From Anseranas semipalmata (lineage: Eukaryota; Chordata; Aves; Anseriformes; Anseranatidae), in the NCBI GenBank assembly GCA_013399115.1, contig VXAA01005219.1, forward strand, positions 123,078 through 187,077: 64,000 nucleotides of DNA, given 5' to 3'. The first letter of the stretch is position 1. Each line of letters opens with the position of its first letter. Shown piece by piece: positions 47,790-61,526 of the stretch. The notes below the pieces were generated by a model. It had not been told where the DNA came from, made no database searches, and saw nothing but the letters and a program-made list of their open reading frames with translations. Position numbers and translations under genes: made by a program.

Positions 47790-49240
47790 ACCTGCCCACT
47801 GCTTCATGCAGTGGATGATGAAGTAATTTCTGTGTGGCAAAAACTGGCTGGAATCAGCTTCACCCCTCTAGGCTGCAGCAAGGCGTTAGTGGCATTTGCT
47901 GATAGCAGCAGATGCATGTTAGGTCCAGGAAGGTGGTATATAAATTTCTGCAATATCCAGAAAAGAGCTGGCGAAAGGCAGTTTTTCTTTTTCTGCACAA
48001 ATTTCATCAGCGTTCTGCTTTGAGCCAACCAATGTGCAGGATATAGCAGTCCCTAGAGAGCACGCTGCTACTTGTATGCCCACGACCCTTGTGTGTGTCT
48101 GTATTGCAAGCTTCTGATCCTTTGGGCAAGCTGTATTGCTGCTGAACCTGGGCAGAGTATTAAAAATATACCTTTAGCCAAAGTAACAACTCATTTGTAC
48201 CCATTATTTAAGGTGAGTGCTGCTTGCAAAGCAACGTGTCCCCTCCCTCTGTCAGTTTGAGTTTTCTTCCTAGCAGTCTTGCTGTCAGCTGGGGAGCACT
48301 GAGGACTGCTTCATTTCAGCCGCTGTGTCCCGTGTGTTGCTCTAAAGACAAGGCACAGTCCACAGTATCAAAAAATGTCTTTGTTTCCACCGTTCATGTG
48401 TTGGATCGGGTTTGTTCCACCAGCCGTACAGGCAGGTGGCCTAGGAGGGTTTCAGCAGGACTCCTATCATGTGCTACCAAGAATTACCACGTTTCTTTTT
48501 CCTACTGATCCATCCGGTGTTGCCTGTGCCTAAGGAATAAGGTCTGTTGGCTTTGTCAGTATTTCTAGTATCCACCTATCTGCTTTCAGCAGGAGTTAAC
48601 GTGTTTCCAGATAAGCTCTCTGCTTTGAATATGACCTGCTTTATAGAAGCTTTGCAATCCCTTTCTTTCTGTTGATATCTGAAAATGATTTAAGGTTGTG
48701 GGGTTTTTTTTTGGACATCTGGCCAAGCCTTTTCTATGAGGGAAGCTAACTCAGGGTGATTCTTCCCAAGGTCATTGCACAGTTGCTCCCCTGCTTGATA
48801 CTCCTGCAGGAGATCATCAGCAGTGCCAGGCAGGCCATCTGACAAGCAGGAGCGTGCTGATCAACATTCACTGCACTTACAGTTGTTCCCAAACATTTCA
48901 AGCAAGGTTTCAGCATCTGCCTGACCTTTTGAAATCGTGGGCGTCCACAGCTCTCTGCAGGTTGGAATTGCCCCCTTGCTACCCCGTCACTCCTCTCATC
49001 AGGGTGATCTGCCACTCAGCAGGTGGAAGGACTGAGAGCTGCCCGTGGCAGCGGCTCCTCGAACACGTTTGTTCTCCTTCCCAGTGTCCTCATCTCCTGG
49101 GATTTTTCCCAGGGCTTTTAGGATGGAAGCTGAGCCAAGAGTCTTTCTGTGCAATTGTGCACGTGGGTGGTTGGGTGATTACCTGGCCGATGGTTTGTTT
49201 GCATGTAAAGAACTGGACATTGGCACAGTCATGACTGTCC

Positions 49241-49282
49241 TGAACTATATGACTGTAATGAACTAGTCATTAATATAGTTCA
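49241..49282. repeat. nested inverted repeat (16-bp stem with bulge)
   Basis: TGAACTATAT (49241-49250) pairs with ATATAGTTCA (49273-49282), and TAATGA (49256-49261) pairs with TCATTA (49267-49272). This leaves a five-base loop and a five-base bulge. The left side overlaps an imperfect 20-base-period duplication starting near 49230 (ATGACTGT...TGAACTA twice). Confidence 0.8.
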
Positions 49283-52178
49283 GCTATCAGGAAAATCAGA
49301 GGAGTCGCTGGTCAGATCCAGGGGCAGAGCTTGGACCCTTCTCTGGATGCCAGCATAAGCTCCTCAGCCCCAGAGCGAGAAGTCCCGAACACGTTTCCAT
49401 GACCAGCACATCTTGGATAACTGAGGGGACTTCAGACATGGACCTCATTTGTGAAAATGAGTAATTATAAATGGCTGCATTCAAATGTGCCTGACAGATG
49501 TTATCTCTGCCAGTATGGGTATATTTAAGTCTTTCTTTCTAGCAGGAAACGTGCGCTAAGATTACAAGGGCTGCATGAATAAGCGCAGTAGCAGCAGGTG
49601 GAGAAGCTGATACTGTAGCAGCCAGCTTTCAGTTTTGGCAACCATCTTGCAAAGCAACTTGTGTGGGAAATTTTTGCAAATAGAATTGGTTTCTGAGCTT
49701 TACAGATAAATTTCTTTGGCTCAGATTTTCCCATCAGAGACAGCACTGGTCACTTCCTGATATCACCATTAAATTATTTTCTGGTCCTAGGAGGTGAGAA
49801 TTTTAGTCAGGCGAAATGATTGTGTCACGCATTTCAATATTCAACAGACTGACTGCTGCACTACCAGTGGATGCAGGTAGATACTGCAGGGCATTTCCAG
49901 AAGCTGTGGCAAAAGTGGTGCACGGAGTTAGCTTGGATGTCTGTGGTTTACGATTAAGAGCCGCTGGGAGAGCTCAAGATTTAGATTTTCTTTGCGAAGC
50001 TGGGTAACTTTTGGCTATTGGATTAAGATCAACCTCTCCTAATGCATTTTCTGCCTGTGTTTTCCTGAACCAGAGGTTGGGACCTTGCAGTGTGCACGAG
50101 GACAAAGTGGTGCTGTCTTCAGAAGAGGGGGTAGGTTAGTTACCCTAATGCAAAAATGCCTTTTGGAAAGGAAAAAAACTGTGTAGGAAGCAAGCACTGG
50201 CCTCAGCTTGACTTACCATATGTCTGTAATCAGGAAAGAAGAATACACATTCCAGTGTGCTAACTGTAATTACCAAGAAATGAAGTCAATCTTTGATGAT
50301 GTTAGCATTAAAAGATGTTGCCTTAAAGGCACAGGGTCTACTTTTCTTATCAACCTGAAGCTGAGAGAGTTTGACACAGAGATGCTTTAAATTTGCGAAT
50401 CATAGTACTTAACATCCAAGCCTGTGACACGCAGTATTAATTATGATCATAGCTTGTTACACTGGGGGATGCTCAAGGTGCTTATCATATAATAGATGAG
50501 CATCTTCTTTTTTCTGATCTGGGTAACAGTTTGGGTTTCCACAATGGGCTCATGAGTACTGTGGCATTAGGCTGGAAATGTCAGCATGAAGTAAGAAGGG
50601 TTAACAGTGTTTCTGCACCAAATTATGCTTTTCTTTCACCCATGGTAGAACAGTCCTTGATGGGGCTCCGTGTTTTGTGTTTTCTGACAGCACCGAAAGA
50701 TCAGGGACTGCATGAAACGCATTTAGTTTTCATTTGCACTTTTTATGTGTCTCTTGTAATCAAGATGCAATGTAAACTCCAGCTTGTGGTTTATTGCTAT
50801 TGCTGTCTTCCCTTGAGCTCTCAGAGTGAAGCAGGTTGGATGAGAAGCAAAACGAGACCGGTTTAATAGCAATAGCCAGACAGTCAGCCAGAAATAGCTG
50901 TGCTCTAGGAGATAGAGTAAATAAAATAATCCTGTCAAACTCCACTGCAGTTCAAGTTTTCAAATAGAAAGATAAAAGAGACATTTCTGAGCCCTTTTAG
51001 TGTAAGAAGGTCTAGTTCCCATATCATTTCTGTTAAAAACACTGAGGTAGACTTTGCACCAAAACAACGGCCCTGCTTTTGTTGCGGGCTAAATAGGTCT
51101 TACAGGGCTAGCTGAAAATCTTGTTTGCAAACACAGAGCAGCACTGGGACAATTCTTATTACTTCAAGTGTTTTTTTCACCCAGGAGGAACGCTGTTTGG
51201 CTTTTGCAGCACCTCCCACCCTTGCTTTTTTCCCGCCAGTAACGCAGATCTCCATAAAATCCCCTGGTTTGGGTCAGGCCGGGTCCAGCCTGCAGCAGGG
51301 TGGGAACATGGGGCAGGCTGTGCTCAGCGGCTCGGCAGAGACTCAGTGGTGTGGTGCACTTGCAGGCGAGGCGTTTTGCAATTTGAGTTCATGAGACAGC
51401 ATAAGACGAGCCTGAAGACGACCAAAAAAAGCACAGAGGGCTGCGGATGGTCCGGTCACAGCCCCAAAGCGAAGTATATGATCAAGCTTTTCAGGAACGG
51501 TGTTTCCACAGCCCGCTGAGGCAGCTCCGCGCTCATGCCTGCCGGCCAGTCGGTGCAGGCTGCAGCCGAGAGGTTTCTGTGGGTCCTGACTGTGGAGCGC
51601 GGCAGGGAAGCTTGCTCCTCCATCCGTCTCTGCCCGTCCCTCGGCGAGCAGATGGCTGATCACAAAGGACAAATTCCAGCAACTGACAGAATATATATTA
51701 AAAATGGTTATGAGGAAGTACTTCAACTTTCAGATACGGCATACTGAAGAAAACATTCTTTTTAATATTTAGTCAAACTAGTCCTGAATGCATTTGCTTG
51801 GTGACCCTTTTGCAGGGATGTGCACGTGCTCACTATGTGCCCTGAATGCAGTTTCACAGGAGGACTCATGCTCACGTGCTAGCCAGAGCTAGCAACCTGC
51901 AGCAACCCACTGGCGTTAGGCTGTCTCGGGGGGCCAGGTGCCGCTTTTCTGGCACTCGGTGAGCAGTATCGGAGAGGTGGCTGGGACACAGGAGGAAGGG
52001 AGAGAAACACCAGGGTCAGCCAGGCTCAGGCAACCTACAACTTGGGGGGCAGGAGAAGTCTGTAGGTTGTTAGTTGCTAATTTAGTGGTAAAACCCAGAA
52101 AGGGCTGAATTCAGAGAGTCATTCACAGTCAGTGTTTTCTGTTCTGGATAGGGAACAGATTTAGCCTACTCATATAAC

Positions 52179-52198
52179 TATATATATATATATATATG
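52179..52198. repeat. TA dinucleotide repeat
   Basis: A run of alternating T and A of about 20 bases, a simple sequence repeat. Confidence 0.9.
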
Positions 52199-54397
52199 CA
52201 AGATGCTGTACGACATTCTCTGTGCCTCATTTATTGCAGTGGGTGTAAATTTGGCCCACAAGCAAAACCTCAAAAGCTGAAAATGTAACCCTGTTCCTGC
52301 TGTGTCCTGTCAGCAGCACAACTCTAAGCCCCTGGGAACAAACTGGAGAGAACAGAAAAGCCACTGACATGTCTGCAGAAGGGTTTCCCATCCCTTCCTG
52401 TTATTAGTTCTTTGGAAATGCACTCGCCCTCGCCTCGCTGCTTCGCATCCAGTGTGACTGGGCTTTAGGTGGAACAAGGCGTCAAAATGCCACTGATGTT
52501 CCACTAAATACATTGCACGAAAATAGCATTTCCACATAAATGCTTTCGGCTCCAGTCCTCCCCCAGTCGGATCCCACACCGCAGCTTCATGGAGCTGGCA
52601 AGGATGAATCAAGCATCTCTTTCCAAACTCAGGAGACAGACATTGCTGAATAATTTGGCAGGAACCTGCCGACCTCCCCAGCACAGCTGTCCTTGTGCAA
52701 GGAAGAGTTACGTAAACTGGCAACGCGGGGGTTTCGGCTCCCGTCTTCATGTGGCAGCCCCTGGGGAGACTTGTAGCCAGCAATTGGGCGCATCCTGGGA
52801 AGCTTGCAGCAGGAACCGAGTGGCCGGGGCTGTGCCGGTGTTACAGGACCCTGTTCCTAAGGCGATCCGTCCCTCATTGCGTTTTCAGGTTGCACTGAGC
52901 AGCCCCCATTTCCCTGCCCTTAAAGGCTGGATCAGCCCAAACCACGGTGTCTGACAGGGCAATAGCAAAGTTCACAGTCACTGGCATCCAGCCATTTAGC
53001 AGGGCTTAGATTTATTTTCTGATATCAAGAATGTTTAGGAAAAAAGCACAGAAAAGGGTTCATTGAGTTTTAGGTTCTCGTTTGGCCAGAAGAGTTCTGC
53101 ACTCTGTGGAGGTCGATGAGAATGGTGTGTGACTGTCCCATCTCAAAAATCAGCCTGCAGTAGGGTTAGGCTAAATGAACAAATACTATGGAAAACTGTG
53201 TCCTCAGCGTTCATGAAAAGCAGGCTGTGCTGCTTTCTTCAAAGGGTCGCTTTAAGGTAAATTAGATTTTAAAAATGTAGGCACTGAATCTTTTTTTAAA
53301 AAGCCAAAGAACGTTGAAAGCCCTTATGACTAAAGATACCCAAAGACATGGCAAAGTGGCAGCGTGCCATGCTCTCATTGCTCATGGCAGGCTGAGCAGA
53401 GTGAAGATGGAGAGCAGGCAGGCAGGAAAATCAGGACAAATTCAGGAGTAAATTGAAAAATGCTGCTCACTCCCTCCTCTTCTTCCCTTCTGCTCTGCAA
53501 TCACTGCCCAGGTCAATGAGAAATCACCAGAGAGGGGGCTGAGACCCACAGCTTAGTTCAAAAGGCAACTCAGCCTTTTCCAGACCGGGGGCTGGTGTTT
53601 GGGTGTCATTATTATAGACCCTGGTTTAGTCTTTTCCCAATTTCAGCATCACCTCCTCACTATTTATCGACTGTTTCAACCTCAACCGTTCACCAAGCTG
53701 CAGAGTTTCCATCTTGGCAGGGTCTCTTTTTCAGCCTCGTCCCCGAGTCCCCATTCTCCTGAAGAACCCACCATCTTCCAGGCAAAGAGAGGCTGCAGCG
53801 ACTGCTGCTTTTTACGCTGAGCATGCTGCTGCCTTGCTGCCTCATCTCTGCTGTGTTTCAGTTACTGGTTGTTCAGGGCAAGCCCAGGCTTTGCTTTACC
53901 CGCGTGTACGTAGCGTAATGCTCGCGGCCTTCCAGCCCATGAGCACGCGCGGGGGCTGCTGCTTCAGCAGCAATGCTCCTCGTTCCACGCCGTGCTCTTG
54001 GGTAAGGAGTAGTGAGGGAAGAAGCCCCTCGTGCAACTTTGCGCTGTCACCCAAAGCAAAGGATCTCGGAAAGCTACCGAGCCAACCTTCCATAAAGGTC
54101 CCCAGCAGAAGAGCCACCCTGCGGCCTCCAGCGGCTCTCGGGCCACGCTTTGCCTGGCGGGAGGGATGGGGGGGACCGCACCGCGCCACGTCTGCCACCC
54201 ACGGGCTCTGTCTGCTGCCTGCAGAGCCCCCTCGCCGCCTCCCCGTGCTCTGCCAGCTCCGAGCCATGGAGCGTCTGACGCCGAGCTATTCTTGCAAGGC
54301 TCTGAGCTGTTAAAGAACCGCCATCAAAGGCTTTCAATGTGTCTTTCCCAGATGACTTATTTCCAGCTCCCAGTTGCCCTGTAAAATAGGAAAATAC

Positions 54398-54480
54398 CAT
54401 TATCCCATGATAGAGATGGGGAGAGACTGAGGGAGGAATTGCATTTCCCTGCAAGCCTCAGGACCTGCACTCAACAGATC
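54398..54480 (+). mobile_element. possible core-SINE (MIR-like) fragment
   Basis: 'ccattatcccatgatagag', then 'atggggagagactgaggga', resembles the 'attatccccattttacagatgaggaaactgag' portion of MIR-type SINEs. The match is short and diverged, so the call is tentative. Confidence 0.35.
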
Positions 54481-56465
54481 TGACTGCACCCATGTACTCT
54501 GAGTGCATAGTTCCTCCTGAAGTCGTTTTGAAACTACTTTGCCATTGGAACGTGCAGGATTTTGGTAACCGGGAGGACCAATAACCTACAAGTGAAATGG
54601 GAAACTTGTAACAGATTATTCTGGGGTTGGCATCTTTTATATTGTCAGTTTATAAAAGGGCTCTAATGACTCATGGCTGGAAATGGCTCTTTCTCTGCTT
54701 GTGTTTTACAGATGATTTGTTTAAGGCCTGAGAAGTAGAGTATGACCTAGCATAGAGTAAACCACGGCACTTGAAAAAAACAGTGCCATCCTCAAATCAT
54801 AACACTTGCTTAAGACCTCACAGTCCCTCCTTGCATGCCACCCACTAAGCAATCGATCGGAGGAGTTTCTGAAATGCATGGAAATGGCTGCACACAAAGC
54901 CGACAGGAACAAACTGCCTGGCACACGCACCGGGCCAGGTCCTCCTGAGAGGCTGCCTGGGGACAGGGCAGGGATCTGCTATGTTCCCCACCACCTGTGA
55001 GCGATCTGCACGGTCCTGCCCTGCAAGAAGCATTCGAGGTGCTGAGGGCCTGCCCGCTGCAAGAAATCCCAAAAGCACAACTCCCCCGTGTCCCGCAGCT
55101 CCCATTAGACCTTTCCAAGTCCCATACCTCATGGTGGGGCGGTTAGTGCAGGCAGTGCACAGGGGCTTTGCACCAGAGAGGAGCTCCTTCTTTCCTGAGC
55201 CCTCCTCATGGGCTCTTCCCAGGCAGAGCTCACCCCAAGCCTTGCCCTCCATGTACGCAAAACACGCGGCGTGCCCTTTTCCATAAGGGACAACAGCCTC
55301 GTGCAAGCAAAAGCAGGCATGCGATGCTAGCGGGAGGTCCCCCAAAGCGCAGCTGTGCCCTGTGATGGAGGGAGAAATTTCTTCCTTATATGCTGCTTAA
55401 TCCCTTAAATAGCTTTTAATTCTGAAGCCATTTTGCACTTGCAGTTGACAGTGCAGGCAGATTGTCCTCCGTGCGATTAGCATTCTGCTTCCTCTGCCGC
55501 GGCATGGGGGCACTGCTGCAGGGCACGGCACAACCCCAGCGCGCAAAGGCAGCGCCTGGCCTGCGGGCTGCGGCCTGGGGTGCTCGTGGCAGGAAAAACG
55601 TGACTGACTGAAGCCAGAGAGCAGCAGGAGAAAGCAGTACTACAGACAAGGAGTGAGAGTTCTTGAGCAGTCTGATTTACAGGTGCAATCCTTTATGTGG
55701 ATAGCTAGATCCGGTGTAATAATTTGGGGGTGGGTGCATAATTCATTGTGGAAGCCACATCGCAACTTCAGATCTTCAGCTTTTCCAATTAAAGACCAGC
55801 CTCGGTTTCCTCATAACAGTACCAAATGAGATTTTTTTCTTTCATGCCCAGCCAGAGAAAGTCACTGCCCCCCCCCCTTCAGCGAGGGGACAGTGAAATG
55901 CGCAATTTAAATTGGGGTGGGAGCAGGAGAAAATGGCCCATGCAGGTCCCCCAGGCAGGTGTCCCCCTCTGAGCGCAGCCGCTCCCCCAGGCACAAGCAC
56001 ATCAGCTGCAAACCACAGAGAAAGCAAATGCAGAGAGCAGAGTCGTGGTAGGTTTATGTAATGTGTCAAAAGTTTGTTTTGTGCTCCCATCAAATTTTTT
56101 TTTGGCTTCATCTTTTCCTTGTGAATTCTTAGTACATATTATGTGAACAGACTGCAGAGCATTTTATTCAGAAGAGCTTAATTAACCTCAGCTAGAGAAA
56201 GAAAAAGAAATCACAGAAGCTGTAGGGTAAAAAAAGATCATATTTAGACAAATAAGTGCAAATGACCTAAATGCATCAATTTTCTTCAGAGCCATGCAAT
56301 GCAATCTGGACGCAGTCTGCAGAGACTGCAGGTTTATGTCACTGCTCCTCGTGTTTGCTGTCTCAGCCTGCGCCCTGGGTCTTCTCTCATACTGCCCCTG
56401 AAGTCCATAATAATCCTACCTGCTCTCATCCCTTTTTGTCTCCATCTGTCGCCTTTCTCTTAGAC

Positions 56466-57000
56466 ATCATCAAAACGTAGAGCTGGGAAGGACCCCAGGA
56501 GGTCAGCTATTCCCTTGCAGGATTAAGTATACTCAGATCTTCTCTGACGGATGTTTGTCTAACCTTATTTTTGAAAATCTCCAGGGAATGCTGTCCCAAG
56601 ACTTCCCTATTTTGTCTGTTCTAGTGCTTATCAACTCTTACAGCTAGAAGGATTTTTTTCAAGTATCTAACCTTATCCTCCCTTGCAGTAAATTAAGCCA
56701 AGCCACAATCAAAATGGAGAATAATTGATCACCACCCTTCTTCAAAGAAGCTTTCACATTTTGCAATACCAATAGCATATTCCTTTTTATTTATGTCCTT
56801 TCTAGATTAAACAGCTCCATTTCTTTGGCCTTCCCCACCAATTAGGTTTTCAGAGTCATTTTTTTTTTTTTTTTTACATTTTCTTGCACTTATTTAATTA
56901 AACATTTTCTTGTATATCATCCAAAACTGTACAGTATAAACCAGCTGGTCTTCAAGCTGGCTAAACCATCGCCAGGACGCTAGATAATACTATACTAATA
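56466..57000 (-). mobile_element. old CR1/L3-like LINE, antisense
   Basis: Read on the + strand, 'cgtagagctgggaaggacc', 'ggatgtttgtctaacctta', 'tttgaaaatctccaggga', 'ctagtgcttatcaactctt' and 'tctagattaaacagctccat' follow in the order expected for the reverse complement of the 3' end of an ancient amniote CR1/L3 element. The similarity continues to about 57000 ('catccaaaactgtacagta'). It is diverged, with an expanded T run near 56860-56876. Age and relation to turtle-like CR1 families are inferred from memory. Confidence 0.75.
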
Positions 57001-57937
57001 TAGCCAGCAAATAAACAAGCCTAAATCCTATAGTTCATTAATTTCTCCTAGATTCTCTCATATGGTATCCCTGGGATAATCAGGAGTAATAGCAGCACAC
57101 TGTCCCTGCTGCAGTTTCTGCCCTCCTGTAAGCCTGAGCTCCTTTCGACAGTGCAGCTACTTCTATAGCTGACAAATCTCCGTTTGCGTATACGTGTTTG
57201 CTTTGTCCTTCTGACACGTAGTACGTACACCAGTCTGTTTAAGCAATCCATTTTCATCCTCCGCCACACATCTGTTTTCCTTTATCTTGTGTGTGCTTGT
57301 TTGGTTCGGCTTACATGCTCGAAGAAAGGAAAGATAGTCTAGTGCTCGACAAAAGTGGTGTGCAGAGCAACAGGCTTCATCTCTCAGCACTGCTACGGGC
57401 TTTCTGCCTGCTTCTGGCACAAATCGCCCAAAGCAGCATTGCTTGTATTTTCTGCATTTGCCCTGAATTTTGATTCTCTTGTCCATGTGTATAGGAAGCT
57501 CCTTAAAACAGGGGTTTGGCCTCGTTTGACAAATCACATAGCCCAGATGAGTTCCTAGATTTTGCTGAAATCAATTGCACTGTAAGCTAAGTGCATTTGA
57601 AGATGCCCGTGCTTGACTAAGGGGTTAAGTAGTATATGTTTTTCTTTAAGAGTTATAAGAACATATGTGATAAAATATCTGTGGATCAGATAATTATTAT
57701 CGGTCCCATACTATGGATGTTAAAATTTAGTCAATTAGTAAATAATATCCATTTATTGAGTGTAGGCATGGAGAGGGGAAGAAAGGAGAAATACTAGGAA
57801 ATACCCAACCCATTCAAAATGACATTATCCAGTTACAGTTATCAACCTGCTGTGTGGACTGAGCTTTCTCAAAACCTGGTGTATACAAACCATATGCACC
57901 TATGTGTGAAAAATAAAAGGGTCCCTTGAAAAGGGTC

Positions 57938-58352
57938 CCTCCTCGTATGAAGAAAGGCTGAGAGAGCTGGGGGTGTTCAGCCTGGAGAAGAGAAGGCTCC
58001 GGGGAGACCTCATTGCAGCCTTTCAGTACTTAAAGGGGTCTTATAAAAAGGATGGAGAGGGACTCTTTACTCAGGTAGATAATGATAGGACAAGGGGCAA
58101 TGGTTTTAAACTAAAAGAGGACAGATTTAGACTAGGTGTTAGGAAGAAATTCTTCACTGTGAGGGTGGTGAGGCACTGGAGCAGGCTGCCCAGAGAAGCT
58201 GTGGATGCCCCATCCCTGGAGGTTCTCAAGGCCAGGCTGGATGGGGCCCTGGGCAGCCTGATCTAGTGGGTGGCATCCCTGCCTACGGCAGGGGTTGGAA
58301 CCAGATGATCTTTAAGGTCCCTTCCAACCCAAGCCATTCTGTGATTCTGTGA
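57938..58352 (+). mobile_element. 5'-truncated CR1 LINE
   Basis: It starts in 'cctcgtatgaagaaaggctg' and ends 'cattctgtgattctgtga', the CR1 3' terminus, preceded by the well-known 'ggtcccttccaacccaagc' block. A frame is open from the left edge to the usual stop after 'GSLI' at 58266. It encodes the extreme C-terminus of ORF2 ('[20 protein letters not shown]', '[20 protein letters not shown]'). It belongs to a different CR1 subfamily from the copy at 47164. Just left of it, AAAAGGGTCCCT is duplicated (57915-57926 and 57929-57940). Confidence 0.95.
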
Positions 58353-60360
58353 AAACTTGGGGTACCGGTGCTGGAGTTCATAGTCAGTGGGTGGGGAACA
58401 GTCCCTCTTTTATGGAAGAAGGAAAGAAACGCACCGCTGGCACAGGGCAGTGATTCTCACTCAAGTAACATCACTCGTGGACTGGCTCTGAGCTCTTTTG
58501 CTTTTCTGCACCTCTTCGAATGGTTTCGTCTTTCTCCGTTTCAGTGCGTGTCTCTCCTCTGGGCATCCCCCCCTCCAGGGCCATGTCTCCCGCACAAGAT
58601 TCCTGCCGAGCTGAAGGCTCAGCGCTCTGGGGAGGGTGATGGGAGAGAGGATGGTGCGTTTCTTTTAGATTTGTTACTGAAAAGTTTCTTCTCAAAATGA
58701 AAGTAAAACTGGCAGGCAGGAGCTTTGCGCTTATTGTCTTTCCCTGGTTCCCCCACGTGCTTATTTCATGCTCAAGGACAAAAATGCGGCATTTCTGCTC
58801 TGCGTGTTTTTTGCAAACAGTCTTGATAGCTGAGCTTGTTATTCCTGCTATTGCATTTTCACCAACAGCAATATTCTGTGGGGCCATTTTATTTCCAAAA
58901 GCACTTGTATGATTCCATTATCTCCTTATTGCTCCTTCAATAACTCCTAGGCAACACTACTACCTTCACATCCAATACTCAGCAACACCTGCAAAACACG
59001 GGAGATTCTAAACTGCAGAAGCCTCACAGAAGGCAGCGACTGTTCCGGCTGCAGCCTTGGAAAGGAAATGTCTGGAGCGGCTCAGTCAAACATGTCCAGA
59101 CCAGAGGTATTGTCCTCTGGAAGTGTAACAGCAGCATAAAGCTGTTAAAGCATCCACTTAGCATTAGCTATTAAAAATAGCTCATAAGGTTTTCTAACCC
59201 AAAATTGAAGAGGTAAGATGGAAAAAAAAGTCATTTAGTACGTGCAAGAAAAAAGCTAATGCACAGAGTATTGTATTTTCAGTACCAGATGAGGAGGGTT
59301 GTGATTGTTTATTTTTATAATACCTTTTATGAACAAATCTCTATATAATCACAAATATTGCACAGAAAAGTATGTTTGATCCCACTTCACCTATCTCACA
59401 AGGACAGGCTGTTTTGTTCTAGAAGTTTTCAACAGCAGCAAGTTCGTTTCTTCTTGTCTGGGAAGAAGAATATTTGTTGGTATAACTAAGGGAACACATC
59501 TTTTTCCTATGAGATTTTTTATCAAGTTTTTTGAGAATGCAGCAAAGATGAATGCTATTTCTCAGAATGAGTCCAATGCTAAAATTTAAACCCAGTACAC
59601 AGTCTGGATTTAATTGAACAAGTTCAGTGTGATGCTTTACACCTCTTCTCAGCAATTCAGTGGGGGGCAGAGGGAGAGGAAAGAAGCAATTTTCCAAATC
59701 AGGGCAATGTAGAAAAGTTCTTCCTATTACACATTCAGCCTGAAATATCCTTTTCTTATGTTTTGGACAGCATCACAGCTTAAAGCCTACATACTAGAGG
59801 AAGATATTTATACAATATGTTAGGTAATGGATGTTTTTTCCCCATATAGCATTTCAGAGGAGGGAGCCAAATTTTAAACACTACAAGCTTCTGGACAGTG
59901 GCCTGCTTCATGACAGTTAATACTGTCTGGCAGATCCATGAGCAAGTGTGCTGAAAAATTATGATGTATAATATATTTTTCAAGATAAATGATTTGTTTA
60001 AAATAATACCTATTGCTTTTCTTTAAAAAAAAAAAACTCGCTACTAACTCTTACCTGAGTAAATAAATGTTGTACATTGATTTTTTTTTGTCTTAAATGA
60101 ATCTCTTGACATAGCATTTGTCTTCAGGGCACTCTCAAAAATCAAAAAGTAGTCAAGTTAATTTAATACACCTAAATATGGGCTTTTGAGAATGGGTAGA
60201 GGAAGGCAATCTTAACTGTATGTTTCTGAATTTGTCTTTTTAAGTACATATACCTTGTAAGTTGAATCACCCTATGTGGTCATGACTCTATATAATTAAT
60301 ACTCTGTTTTCTGATAATCATTTTTTAGTATCTGTTATCTGTATCTACATTAAATATATA

Positions 60361-60440
60361 GAGATGTGGGGCCAATGCTCCTCTTACACCAGTATAAATC
60401 GGAAATAGTTCCATGAAAGGTGGAATAAAATTTGGTTGGC
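60361..60440. repeat. fragment related to the palindromic repeat at 62722
   Basis: 'ggggccaatgctcctcttac', then 'accagtataaatcggaaat', recalls the 'gggccaaattctgctcttacaccagtgtaaatc' half of the same interspersed family. It is diverged. Confidence 0.4.
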
Positions 60441-61526
60441 AAAGCCAAAATAAGTATGAAGAGGGAAAGGGGGAAAGCGGGAAGGTGTCTGTCTTTTACT
60501 ATAACTCATCAGCATCCCCAGTTTCAGATCTGTGACTGAGCAGTTCAAACAACAGATCTCAAAACACTTTCTTGTGGTGCCACCTCTGCCTCCCTGCTGC
60601 TGTGAGCGCGCAGCCACAGTGGTTTGGCTGGGGGTCGCGGCAGCCGAAATGCAGCAGCACGGCACGGTCCGCTGCTGGCACGGAGAGGAGGTTGCACTGG
60701 GCACATGAAAGAGTCCAGGGAACTGCGGGTCCTGAAAAATTAGTAATGAAGGCTCTTTTTCTTCTCCCTTCCTGATGGGGAGAAGTGAGCTGTTGCTGAA
60801 AAACAAGGGGGTAGGAATGATCAACTTAGAAAGCAGATGAAGAAGAGCAGGTTTGGTTGTAAAGGCTATAAACATCAAGGAGGGAAAAAGCAAAAATTTA
60901 AGCTGGTTAAAACCAGGACATAATGGGTCAGAGAGAGTTTAAGAATTCTTTGAACTGAGAATTGGGGTGGTTTTCTCACCAATGAATTGTAAGAATGGGA
61001 GGTCAGTTCCAGGGAGAAGCGGCAGAGACCCATCTCCCAACATTGAGAACAGGTCTGGAAAAGAGAGCTGCACTACTGCATCTCCACTGCCAAGCATGCA
61101 CAAGCTGATTTCTCAAGTTTTATCCTTCCACAGAGCCTCTTTTGCAGCACAGCAATCCCATCAGGCCACTGGCCCCTGTTTTCTGTTTTCCTGTCATATG
61201 GAGCAGGAGAAACACCCTATGCTCAGTAAGAAGGCACTAAACCCATGGGAAATGATGGAAGAGTATTGCCTACTCAAAGGCGTTTTGTCATTCCTACAAG
61301 CAAAATTTTGCAGCACGAGGATTTGTATTATTTTGCTCTGTTTTGTCTATAATCTCCCCTCTTCGTTCAGTCAGCAACAAATGTATTCACAGCAAATGAG
61401 GTGGGAGACTCTGACCATGTTTCACCATTGCTTCTTTCTTTTCTTCAACCCTCCCATGAATTCCCTGCTGAGTTCAGGCTCTGTAAGGATCTTACAATCA
61501 GCCCCTCTCTTCTTTTCTCTCTGCAG

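Noticed and set aside
53714..54313. 199-codon plus-strand frame
   Set aside because: GC-rich intronic stretch with overlapping ORFs on both strands and no family resemblance.
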